Shown here one piece after another: positions 7,298 through 13,750 of a stretch of DNA of 14,668 bases. The notes below the pieces were generated by a model that ran no database searches, was not told where the DNA came from, and worked only from the letters and a program-made list of their open reading frames with translations. The position numbers and the translations under genes are program-made. Source of the DNA: Caldifarciminota bacterium (GTDB lineage Bacteria > Hydrothermota > Hydrothermia > B15-G9 > WFZT01); assembly GCA_026986655.1 (NCBI GenBank), contig JALSOD010000079.1, forward strand, positions 1 through 14,668. Direction: 5' to 3'. Within the stretch, counting starts at the first letter, position 1. Every line of letters starts with the position of its first letter.

Positions 7298-7688
7298 AAT
7301 CAATCATATTGGAATAGCAGTTTCTGATCTTGAAAAATCAGTAACCATATTTAAGGAGCTTTTTGGCATTGAGCCGGAGTATGAAACCCTTGAGGATAGA
7401 GGATTAAAAATAGCTATCTTCCACCTTGATAATGTCAGAATAGAACTCACCTCCCCCATTCGACCTGGAACTGCTCTTGATAACTTTTTAAAAAAACGAG
7501 GCGACGGAATACACCACCTTGCCTTTGAAACGGATGATATCGATGCCACTTTGAAAAAATTTGAGGAGTTGGGATACGAAATTATAGATGGGCCAAAAGA
7601 GGGAGCTGGTGGCTACACAGTCGCATTTATGAACCCCAAACAAACGGGAAGAGTCTTGATAGAGGTTGTTGGGAAAAAGGAAAGATAA
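7284..7688 (+). CDS. mce: Methylmalonyl-CoA epimerase (VOC fold)
   Basis: The 134-residue protein has the length and vicinal-oxygen-chelate fold of methylmalonyl-CoA epimerase, which interconverts the (S) and (R) forms so that the mutase can use them. Two beta-alpha-beta-beta-beta units are visible: NHIGIAVSDLEKSV (7-20) and GIHHLAFETDDIDATL (75-90). Likely metal ligands are H8, E54 (in RIELTSP), H77 or H78, and E127 (in VLIEVVG), in line with family positions. The start is a GTG at 7284, supported by GGGAGGTG at 7272-7279. The start overlaps the end of the mutase gene by 14 bases, so translation is probably coupled and the two enzymes act as a unit. Its 3' side leads into a large palindromic repeat. 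Confidence 0.93.
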   Translation: MNLNKINHIGIAVSDLEKSVTIFKELFGIEPEYETLEDRGLKIAIFHLDNVRIELTSPIRPGTALDNFLKKRGDGIHHLAFETDDIDATLKKFEELGYEIIDGPKEGAGGYTVAFMNPKQTGRVLIEVVGKKER

Positions 7689-7763
7689 AAAATTTAAATG
7701 CAAAACTTGATATATTTTTAAAAACCATGTATATCGGGTATAAGTTAGGATCATTGAAAATTT

Positions 7764-7851
7764 AAAATCCCCCTTCGTGAGAAGGGGGATAAAGGGGGAT
7801 GTTTACCGATGAAAAAATCCCCCTATTTCCCCCTTTTCCAAAGAGGGATTT
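7764..7851. repeat. Large palindromic intergenic repeat (nested hairpins)
   Basis: Two inverted half-copies face each other. The left half has a perfect 10-bp stem, ATCCCCCTTC (7767-7776) and GAAGGGGGAT (7781-7790), closed by the tetraloop GTGA, followed by AAAGGGGGAT. The right half (about 7813-7851) runs AATCCCCCTATTTCCCCC and ends AAAGAGGGATTT, the approximate reverse complement of the left half. The whole can fold as one long stem of about 35 bp around 7802-7812, or as separate hairpins. TTTTTT occurs at 7858-7863, so it could also terminate the mutase-epimerase transcript. It resembles REP/MITE-like intergenic repeats; no transposase is nearby. Confidence 0.75.
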
Positions 7852-7905
7852 GGGTAATTTTTTAAAGAGATTAGTAGGATAGTTATAACAAAAAGGAGTT
7901 GGACT

Positions 7906-9162
7906 ATGGGAAAAACAGTGGTTGAGAAGATTTTTTTAAGGCATTCTGAAGAAAAAGATGTAAAACCCGGTGATATCGTCTGGATAGATATTGATGTTAG
8001 ATCAGCGAGAGATTTTGGTGGCCCGAATGTTGTTAAAAATTATGAAAGAGAGTACGACGATTCACCCCTTGATGACCCTTCGAAGACCTTCTTTACATTT
8101 GACCTTGTTGCACCACCAAAGACCATAAAGTATGCCGAGAACCAGCAGATTTGCCGTGATTTTGCAAAGAAGCATGGCATTAAGGTATTTGATGTAGATT
8201 CAGGAATTGGTTCCCATGTGCTTTTCGAAGAAGGAATTGTTAAACCATACAAAACCGCGGTGGGTACTGATAGTCATTACAACATTCTTGGTGCACTTGG
8301 TGCATTCGGTCAGGGTATGGGAGACGTTGACATTGCTTTTGTATTCAAAACAGGTAAGACATGGTTTGAAGTCCCGGAGACGATAAAAATTAATATCAGA
8401 GGGAAAATTGAATACCCAGTAACTGCAAAGGATTTGACCCTGTACATTTTGAGGAAAATTGGCACGAAAGAGGCTCTGGGCAAGGCCATCGAATTCTATG
8501 GGGAGATTTTTAAAGACATGGGCCTTGCTGGAAGAATCACACTGGCGAGTATGGTAACGGAAATGGCTGGTATTATAGGTTTTATGCCACCTGGCGAAAA
8601 ATTCTTTGAAGATTTAAGAAAATACCTCGGTGATGATTTTGAATACCCGGAGGCTGATCCTGATGCAAGCTATGCAAAAGAGATAGAGATTGATATAGAA
8701 GGAATTAAGCCTCAGGTGTCAGCACCTCCTCATCCCGCAAACGTTTTTGATGTTGATGAGCTGAAAGACGTTAAAGTAGATACAGTTTTTGTAGGCTCAT
8801 GTACAAACGGACGTGAAGAAGATATAGAATCAGTTGCAAAAATTTTAAAGGGTAAGAAGGTACATCCTGGAGTCAAGCTGGAAATTGTTCCTGCCACCAA
8901 AAAGGTCTGGGGAAACCTTTTATTCAAAGGTATTTTGAAGGACCTATATGAAGCCGGAGCGATTATTGCAAATCCGAGTTGTGGAGGCTGTGCCGAAGGT
9001 CATATCGGTATGACAGGTCATGGCGAGGTCATGGTCTCCACTGCTAATAGAAATTTTCCCGGTAAACAGGGCTTTGGTAGAGTTTACCTTGCATCACCGG
9101 AAGTGGCCGCAGCTTCAGCCCTTTTTGGCAGGATTGCAAGTCCGTTTGAGGTCATGGATTAA
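7906..9162 (+). CDS. Aconitase-family hydro-lyase large subunit (LeuC/isopropylmalate-dehydratase-like, atypical)
   Basis: The 418-residue protein has the length of the archaeal-type isopropylmalate/homoaconitate dehydratase large subunit. The three 4Fe-4S cysteines are present: C299 in VFVGSCTNGREED, C359 and C362 in NPSCGGCAEGH. TDSHYNILGALGAFGQGMG (121-139), KTGKTWFEVPETIK (148-161) and TANRNFPGKQGF (379-390) are also clear. Several active-site positions differ from ordinary LeuC as I remember it: FDH becomes FDL (66-67), the CHQ block becomes GSH (102-104), DSHT becomes DSHY and the N-terminal AHD becomes ARD (34-36). A substrate other than isopropylmalate is therefore likely. The small swivel subunit, usually the next gene, is absent: the neighbour is convergent and overlaps by 11 bases. 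AAGGAG (7892-7897) supports the ATG; a possible promoter is TTTAAA (7861) with TATAAC (7884). Confidence 0.85.
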   Translation: MGKTVVEKIFLRHSEEKDVKPGDIVWIDIDVRSARDFGGPNVVKNYEREYDDSPLDDPSKTFFTFDLVAPPKTIKYAENQQICRDFAKKHGIKVFDVDSGIGSHVLFEEGIVKPYKTAVGTDSHYNILGALGAFGQGMGDVDIAFVFKTGKTWFEVPETIKINIRGKIEYPVTAKDLTLYILRKIGTKEALGKAIEFYGEIFKDMGLAGRITLASMVTEMAGIIGFMPPGEKFFEDLRKYLGDDFEYPEADPDASYAKEIEIDIEGIKPQVSAPPHPANVFDVDELKDVKVDTVFVGSCTNGREEDIESVAKILKGKKVHPGVKLEIVPATKKVWGNLLFKGILKDLYEAGAIIANPSCGGCAEGHIGMTGHGEVMVSTANRNFPGKQGFGRVYLASPEVAAASALFGRIASPFEVMD

Positions 9163-9733
9163 CACCTTTTGACCATATTTTTGTGAAGTATTGCGTAAAG
9201 TCTTTTGCAAGTGCTTTTGATTTGATAAGTACATTTGTTTCGTGGTTTTTAGCAAGACTGTAATAAGACCAGTTTGTAGAGCCGACGAGCACATCGGTTG
9301 TATCCACGATCAGGAGTTTTGAATGGGTGGTCTTTCCTCTTGAATCCCTGCGAATATGGATACCGAAAGGCATAATATAATCTATGGTCCTTCTGACCTT
9401 TCTTACAAATCTATTGCCAAGAAATCTTTCGCCTCCTTCGACTATAATCCTGACTCTGACACCGCGTTTCTTTGCGTCGATCAGGGCATTAATAAGTTGA
9501 TTTGAAGGGCCTTTGTGTCCAGGATAATAGACGAGTTCAAACATCATAAGGTCAATGGTCTTCTTTGCATGTTTAATCTCTTTGAGTGCCACAGGGAAAT
9601 ACTCGTTGTCCAGAACTGCTCTGGCCGTGCAATTTGATGCGACTGGTTCATTTCTGCCTAACCTTCCTGCAATCAGGAAAAGAAGGAGAAAAAAGACGGT
9701 TACGATTGATCCCCAAAAGAGATACCTTCTCAT
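9152..9733 (-). CDS. Membrane-anchored phospholipase-D-fold protein with a single HKD motif
   Basis: The 193-residue protein begins with two arginines and a hydrophobic segment (about 4-22), best read as a signal anchor, with the catalytic domain probably outside the inner membrane. One HKD motif is complete: THSKLLIVDTTDVLVGSTNW gives H137, K139 and D144, with GSTNWS (151-156). DLMMFEL (61-67) and GVRVRIIVEG (91-100) are typical strands of the fold. With only one HKD it should act as a homodimer, like the Nuc endonuclease; nuclease or phospholipase activity is possible and not separable here. Its ATG overlaps the stop of the SPFH gene (ATGA), so the two are translationally coupled. Its 3' end overlaps the convergent dehydratase gene by 11 bases, leaving no room for separate terminators. 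Confidence 0.85.
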   Translation of the reverse strand: MRRYLFWGSIVTVFFLLLFLIAGRLGRNEPVASNCTARAVLDNEYFPVALKEIKHAKKTIDLMMFELVYYPGHKGPSNQLINALIDAKKRGVRVRIIVEGGERFLGNRFVRKVRRTIDYIMPFGIHIRRDSRGKTTHSKLLIVDTTDVLVGSTNWSYYSLAKNHETNVLIKSKALAKDFTQYFTKIWSKGVNP

Positions 9734-10695
9734 TTAGAATTTTTCTTCTTCAAATCTCCAAGGTTCAGGATTGTTCCCTGATCAGAAACTATAACACTAA
9801 TTTTATCTGAAATTTTGTCAACGTAGAGATATTTGATATATTCGGGATATTCCTTGAGTTTTCTGGAAACAATTTCAATTGCCTTCGCCTTGCCTTCGGC
9901 TTCGATTCTCTTTCTTTCAGCCTCAAGTTTTTCTTTTTCAAGGACATATTTCATCCTTTCGGCTTCCTGCTGGGCAATTTGCTTCTCTTCCACCGCCTTC
10001 GCAAAATCTGGAGTAAAATGAACGTCCCTCAAGACGATTTCCTCTATGATAAATCCGTCAGGCTCAAGAAGTTGTCTCACCCTTTTAAGGATTTCCTCCT
10101 GAATCTCTCTTCTTTTAGCAGAATAGACATCCATTATTGGATATTCAGAGATTACGTGTCTCACAACCGAGCGTATGGCGGGCCGGATAACTTTTTCATC
10201 GTAATCTGGTCCTATCCTCCTGTGAACTTCTATCAAACTGTCGGGATTTATTCTGTACCATGCAGTAAGATCGATGCCGACCTGAAGACCCTCCTTTGTG
10301 GGTGACCAGAGTGAATCATCGATATTCGGCCTTTTCCCCTCACCTTTACGAGCTGACATGGTGTATTCCTGCCGTCTCATGTCGTAAATATAGGTTTTGT
10401 AAATGAATGGGGGAACTATGGCGATACCCTCGTTGGACACTGAAAAGCGTTTTGTCAAAATGTTGAATTTCACCATTGCGTGCCCCACAGGGATGATTCT
10501 GACACTTATCACGATAAATAGGGCAATAATCAAAATAACAATGGGGAGTATAGTTTTAGGATTTATATAAAGTTTCCTTGCGGTGAATACCTGACCGGCT
10601 TTTTCGACGACCACAATTCTTGTTGATGTCTGGTAAATCCAGTAACCCACTCCCACGATTATGATGATGATCAATGCAATTAGAAAGCTACTCAT
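9730..10695 (-). CDS. SPFH/prohibitin-family membrane protein
   Basis: The 321-residue protein has two hydrophobic segments near its N-terminus (about 3-20 and 50-66), a band-7/SPFH domain (about 67-230; IIPVGHAMVKFN, GLQVGIDLTAWYRINPD, IRSVVRHVISEYP, LEPDGFIIEEIVLRDVHFTP) and a charged coiled coil rich in Glu, Lys and Ala (about 232-280), then a short tail. This is the layout of prohibitin/HflC-like proteins, which form large ring or cage assemblies on the membrane and often hold proteases or organise microdomains. The extra first membrane segment is somewhat unusual. It heads a two-gene unit with the PLD-fold protein. A near-perfect promoter places +1 at its ATG and there is no Shine-Dalgarno at usable distance. 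It is divergent from the DUF2905 gene. Confidence 0.92.
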   Translation of the reverse strand: MSSFLIALIIIIIVGVGYWIYQTSTRIVVVEKAGQVFTARKLYINPKTILPIVILIIALFIVISVRIIPVGHAMVKFNILTKRFSVSNEGIAIVPPFIYKTYIYDMRRQEYTMSARKGEGKRPNIDDSLWSPTKEGLQVGIDLTAWYRINPDSLIEVHRRIGPDYDEKVIRPAIRSVVRHVISEYPIMDVYSAKRREIQEEILKRVRQLLEPDGFIIEEIVLRDVHFTPDFAKAVEEKQIAQQEAERMKYVLEKEKLEAERKRIEAEGKAKAIEIVSRKLKEYPEYIKYLYVDKISDKISVIVSDQGTILNLGDLKKKNSK

Positions 10696-10702
10696 ACCGA
10701 AT

Positions 10703-10732
10703 ATTGTATGTCGACCTCCCCTATGTTGTCAA
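10703..10732 (-). promoter_or_regulatory. Strong sigma70-type promoter for the SPFH gene, leaderless configuration
   Basis: On the minus strand TTGACA (10732-10727), an 18-base spacer and TACAAT (10708-10703) form a near-consensus promoter. The -10 ends 7 bases before the ATG at 10695, so +1 should fall on the start codon. A GGGGAGG in the spacer is upstream of +1 and cannot serve as a ribosome site. Confidence 0.75.
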
Positions 10733-10867
10733 ATTTACGAGAACGGTTTTTGAAAAATGAGGGATAAACCCAAGGGAAAATTAAAAATTTCTCTGAATCT
10801 GCCTCTTAACAAAGCAGGAAGATTTTGTAAGAATTCGAAATCTATCCTGACCTCAGAATTGTATCTG

Positions 10868-10896
10868 TTGAAATTGTGGGGGGAGGCTGTTAATAT
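10868..10896 (+). promoter_or_regulatory. Promoter for the DUF2905-lptF-era unit, leaderless configuration
   Basis: TTGAAA (10868-10873), a 17-base spacer and an extended -10 TGTTAATAT (hexamer 10891-10896). The -10 ends 9 bases before the ATG at 10906, predicting a leader of at most a few bases. GGGAGGC at 10881-10887 lies upstream of the predicted +1 and 18 bases from the ATG, so it is not a ribosome site. Confidence 0.6.
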
Positions 10897-10905
10897 TAAA
10901 AACCG

Positions 10906-11130
10906 ATGAATATTGGTAAATTCCTCGTTTCCATAGGTTTTTTTCTCGTCATTGTTGGGCTGTTTTTTATCCTGTTTGAAAAATTTATCCATATAGGCAG
11001 GCTACCCGGTGATATCGTTTACGAAAAGGATAACTTCAAATTCTACTTCCCCCTTGGAACCTCAATTGTGATTTCAATCATTCTGACCATTCTCTTAAAC
11101 CTGATTATCATTCTCATCTCCAAAAAATGA
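10906..11130 (+). CDS. DUF2905 small membrane protein
   Basis: The 74-residue protein has two membrane helices (about 5-23 and 51-72) around a short conserved loop. The loop, GRLPGDIVYEKDNFKFYFPL (31-50), is the hallmark of the DUF2905 family (small two-helix membrane proteins widespread in bacteria, function unknown). Length is normal for the family. It opens a five-gene plus-strand unit, and its TGA overlaps the ATG of the lptF-like gene (ATGA), so it is probably co-translated with it. In other genomes this family is often beside housekeeping genes, which does not reveal its role. Confidence 0.88.
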   Translation: MNIGKFLVSIGFFLVIVGLFFILFEKFIHIGRLPGDIVYEKDNFKFYFPLGTSIVISIILTILLNLIIILISKK

Positions 11131-12266
11131 CCAAATTAGATGACTACGTGGTAAAGGAGCACCTTCTACCATTCCTCGGAGGATTTATGGTTTTAACCGT
11201 TATAATGATTCTTGATAGGGTCTTCGATCTCCTCGATCTTTTTTTGAGAAAGGGGATTAAATTCCTCATCGTTCTCAAGGTCTTTCTATATTCTCTACCA
11301 TTTATTTTTGCTCTCACGATCCCGATGGCGGTTCTCATAGCGACGCTTATGGCCTTTGGTCGACTTTCTCAGGATTTTGAGATCCTTGCCATGAAATCAT
11401 TTGGTATTTCTCTTAAAAGAATACTCCTTGGACCTATAGTTTTTGGCTTTTTGATTTTTGTTCTCATGTCTATCTTTAACAATACAGTTCTCCCGGAATC
11501 AAACCATAGACTGAAGAATTTGTTAATCGATATTCACGAGAAAAAGCCAACAGCACAGATAAGAGAGGGAGTTTTTACAAATATTGAGAACTTCCTGATT
11601 TATGTGAGGAGAAAGAACGAGAGGACATCGGAAATTAAAGATGTGATGATTCAGCAGGTTTTGCCAGACGGACGTGTGAGAACCATTTTCGCAAAGAAGG
11701 GCAGGCTCGTAAGTGATACCAACAAATTAGTCTTTGTCCTCGAAAACGGAGAAATTCATGAGACAGAAGGGGCGAAGCAGGAGCAGTACAGAATAGTGAA
11801 ATTTAAGGAGCAGGTTATATCTGTGCCCGTAAATTACAAATTGATCATGCATGAAAGACAGTATCGTGGGGATAGAGAGATGTCCGCTTCACAACTTTAT
11901 GAGAGGATTGTTGGGCTAAAAAATGAAATCAAGAGGTTTGGTAAAACGGACCCTGGAAAAGTAAAATTTATGAAAAAAAGAATTTCACAACTCTGGGTAG
12001 AGATCCACAAGAAATTTTCTATTCCATTTGCTGCAATTGCTTTTATTCTGATGGGAGCTCCAATCGCAGTGATGACCAGAAAGAGTGGTTTCAGTGCAGC
12101 CTTTGGCTTTTCGTTTTTACTTTTTATGTTTTATTACATATTTTTAGTTGGTGGTGAAGAGCTTGCTGACAGGGCGATAATTCCACCGCTTGTGGCCATG
12201 TGGTTCCCCAATATACTATTCATTGGCATTGGTTTATATTTATTGAAAAGAGAGGAGAAAGTATGA
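11127..12266 (+). CDS. LptF/LptG-family permease of lipopolysaccharide export
   Basis: The 379-residue protein has the family layout: three N-terminal membrane helices (about 15-32, 50-75, 99-117), a large periplasmic beta-rich domain (about 118-290, including NNTVLPESNHRLKNLL and GVFTNIENFLIYVRR), and three C-terminal helices (about 299-315, 323-342, 354-374) with FSIPFAAIAFILMGAPIAVM between. LptF and LptG form the membrane part of the ABC transporter that extracts LPS from the inner membrane and pushes it along the Lpt bridge. Only one copy is present and I cannot tell F from G; a partner gene should lie elsewhere. It starts at an ATGA overlap with DUF2905 without Shine-Dalgarno and ends in an ATGA overlap with era. 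Its presence argues for an LPS-bearing diderm. Confidence 0.9.
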   Translation: MTKLDDYVVKEHLLPFLGGFMVLTVIMILDRVFDLLDLFLRKGIKFLIVLKVFLYSLPFIFALTIPMAVLIATLMAFGRLSQDFEILAMKSFGISLKRILLGPIVFGFLIFVLMSIFNNTVLPESNHRLKNLLIDIHEKKPTAQIREGVFTNIENFLIYVRRKNERTSEIKDVMIQQVLPDGRVRTIFAKKGRLVSDTNKLVFVLENGEIHETEGAKQEQYRIVKFKEQVISVPVNYKLIMHERQYRGDREMSASQLYERIVGLKNEIKRFGKTDPGKVKFMKKRISQLWVEIHKKFSIPFAAIAFILMGAPIAVMTRKSGFSAAFGFSFLLFMFYYIFLVGGEELADRAIIPPLVAMWFPNILFIGIGLYLLKREEKV

Positions 12267-13162
12267 TGGAGAATTTTAAAGCAGGATATGTTGGAATAGT
12301 GGGGCGTCCAAATGTCGGGAAATCAACCCTGATTAACAATTTTTTGAGATTTAAGCTTTCGGCAATATCTCCGAAGCCCCAGACAACGAGACACAAAATA
12401 ATAGGTATTCTCACAGGTGAAAATTACCAGATCATTTTCCTGGACACACCGGGAATTCTGGACAGGGCCCGTTATGAACTTCACAAACTGATGATAAAAC
12501 GTGCCTTTGAGGCCATTGAAGAAGCTGACCTTGTTCTGCACATCACTGAGCCTGTTTTGCCACCGAGTGAAATCGATTTGAAAATAATTGAGGAAATTAA
12601 AAAGAGAGGCAAAAAATCAATTCTGGCCATAAACAAAATTGACACCATCAGAAGAGATGAGGTTTTACCAGTAATCGACTATTACTCGAAACTCCACGAT
12701 TATCTTGAGATCGTACCAATCAGTGCCCTGAAGCTTGTAAATACAGACGAATTGCTGAATCTCATAATCAAGTATATGCCAGAGGGTGAGCCTTTTTACC
12801 CACCTGATATTGTGACTGACAAGCCTGAGAGATTCTTCGTGTCAGAGTTAATCAGGGAAAAGGTTTTTTATCTCTACGGAGAGGAAATTCCGTACTCAAC
12901 AGCGGTTCTTGTAGAAGATTTTATTGAAAACAGTCCTCATCATGGAGGCAAAGATTATATCAGAGCCGTGATCTATGTTGAGCGTGATAGTCAGAAGGCA
13001 ATAATTCTCGGTAAAGGCGGGAGGGCAATAAAAAAATTAGGTACAATTGCGAGAAAGGAAATTGAGGCGCTTCTTGGACGACCTGTTTATCTTGAGCTCT
13101 GGGTTAAAGTGAAACCCAGGTGGCGTAAGGATATGAGGATTTTGAGTGAACTGGGCTACTGA
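12263..13162 (+). CDS. era: Era GTPase
   Basis: The 299-residue protein is close to the length of E. coli Era (301), a membrane-associated GTPase needed for 16S rRNA maturation and 30S assembly. The GTPase motifs are G1 GRPNVGKS (14-21), the G2 region PQTTRHK (39-45), G3 DTPG (61-64), G4 NKID (124-127) and G5 SALK (154-157). The C-terminal KH domain has ILGKGGRAIKKLG (248-260) and ends with WRKDMRILSELGY, matching the family end. The frame is open upstream to 12200, but AGGAG (12253-12257) selects ATG 12263 (spacing 5) or the adjacent ATG 12266 (spacing 8). The start overlaps the lptF-like stop (ATGA), and the stop overlaps the next ATG (TGATG). No oddity in key residues. Confidence 0.97.
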   Translation: MMENFKAGYVGIVGRPNVGKSTLINNFLRFKLSAISPKPQTTRHKIIGILTGENYQIIFLDTPGILDRARYELHKLMIKRAFEAIEEADLVLHITEPVLPPSEIDLKIIEEIKKRGKKSILAINKIDTIRRDEVLPVIDYYSKLHDYLEIVPISALKLVNTDELLNLIIKYMPEGEPFYPPDIVTDKPERFFVSELIREKVFYLYGEEIPYSTAVLVEDFIENSPHHGGKDYIRAVIYVERDSQKAIILGKGGRAIKKLGTIARKEIEALLGRPVYLELWVKVKPRWRKDMRILSELGY

Positions 13163-13740
13163 TGAAGAAATTTGCAGTAATAATTTCCTACCTATCTGAT
13201 GGCACACTAATTTCTCTCGTTGTGTTTTTCCTCTTTTCTTCGAAGTATGAGCCAAGTTATGAAAAATCTATTGGATGGACACTTCTCACACTTGTGTTTT
13301 CAACGATTATTCCCTTCAGCGCTATTTACTATTATTGGAAGAAGGGGAGAGTCAGCAGTTTGCATTTAGACAGAAGGGAGGAGAGATGGAGGTTTTTCAT
13401 TGTAAGTTTAATCTCCGCTGCTATTGGGGCATTTGTTCTAAATAGACTCGATGCTCCCCCTGCGCTCACTGTTTCAATGATAAACTACGTTTTATTGGCA
13501 ACCGTGATGATGATTGTTACTTTTTTCTGGAAAATCAGTCTGCATGCGTCTACCGTGTCAGCCTTTGCAATGGCAATAATTATGGTCTTTGGTTTCAAAT
13601 TTTGGTGGGTCTATGCTCTAATTTTGCCTGTGTTATGGGCGAGGTATTATTTGAGGAAGCATACAATTTCACAGCTTGTTGCTGGAACTTTCGTTGCAGG
13701 TATTATAACATTTTTTACGTTCAGCGAATTTCTTAAATAA
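13162..13740 (+). CDS. PAP2-like integral membrane protein (divergent active-site motifs)
   Basis: The 192-residue protein has about six membrane helices. It resembles the PAP2 lipid phosphatase superfamily: REERWRFF (72-79) after the second helix, KISLHAST (124-131) where PSGH-type residues are expected, and ARYYLRKHTISQLVAGTF (160-177), which keeps the Arg and His of the third motif (R161, H167). The third-motif aspartate is replaced by Q171 and the PSGH motif is reduced to SLHA. Similar sequences are annotated as PAP2 family proteins in other phyla, so this is a known divergent subgroup rather than obvious decay. Possible roles are lipid phosphate or isoprenyl phosphate hydrolysis, or a non-catalytic membrane role. 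It starts at a TGATG overlap with era and has no Shine-Dalgarno of its own. Confidence 0.7.
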   Translation: MKKFAVIISYLSDGTLISLVVFFLFSSKYEPSYEKSIGWTLLTLVFSTIIPFSAIYYYWKKGRVSSLHLDRREERWRFFIVSLISAAIGAFVLNRLDAPPALTVSMINYVLLATVMMIVTFFWKISLHASTVSAFAMAIIMVFGFKFWWVYALILPVLWARYYLRKHTISQLVAGTFVAGIITFFTFSEFLK

Positions 13741-13745
13741 GGAGG
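13739..13745 (+). promoter_or_regulatory. Strong Shine-Dalgarno of the sucD-like gene
   Basis: AAGGAGG overlaps the stop codon of the PAP2-like gene and sits 5 bases before the ATG at 13751. It fixes the start and shows that this genome does use classical ribosome sites inside operons, in contrast to the head genes. Confidence 0.85.
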
Positions 13746-13750
13746 AAAAA

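Noticed and set aside
7689..7905. CRISPR-like or riboswitch-like element after the epimerase gene
   Set aside because: There are only two inverted half-copies, no regularly spaced direct repeats, and no recognisable riboswitch core; it is explained as a palindromic repeat.
10735..10992. Minus-strand frame of 85 codons across the SPFH-DUF2905 gap
   Set aside because: It covers the plus-strand promoter at 10868-10896 and the start of the DUF2905 gene, has no ribosome site, and its composition is not protein-like.
12200..12262. Longer N-terminus for Era starting at the GTG at 12200
   Set aside because: It would overlap the conserved lptF-like C-terminus, has no Shine-Dalgarno, and Era homologues begin close to the ATG at 12263, which has AGGAG.
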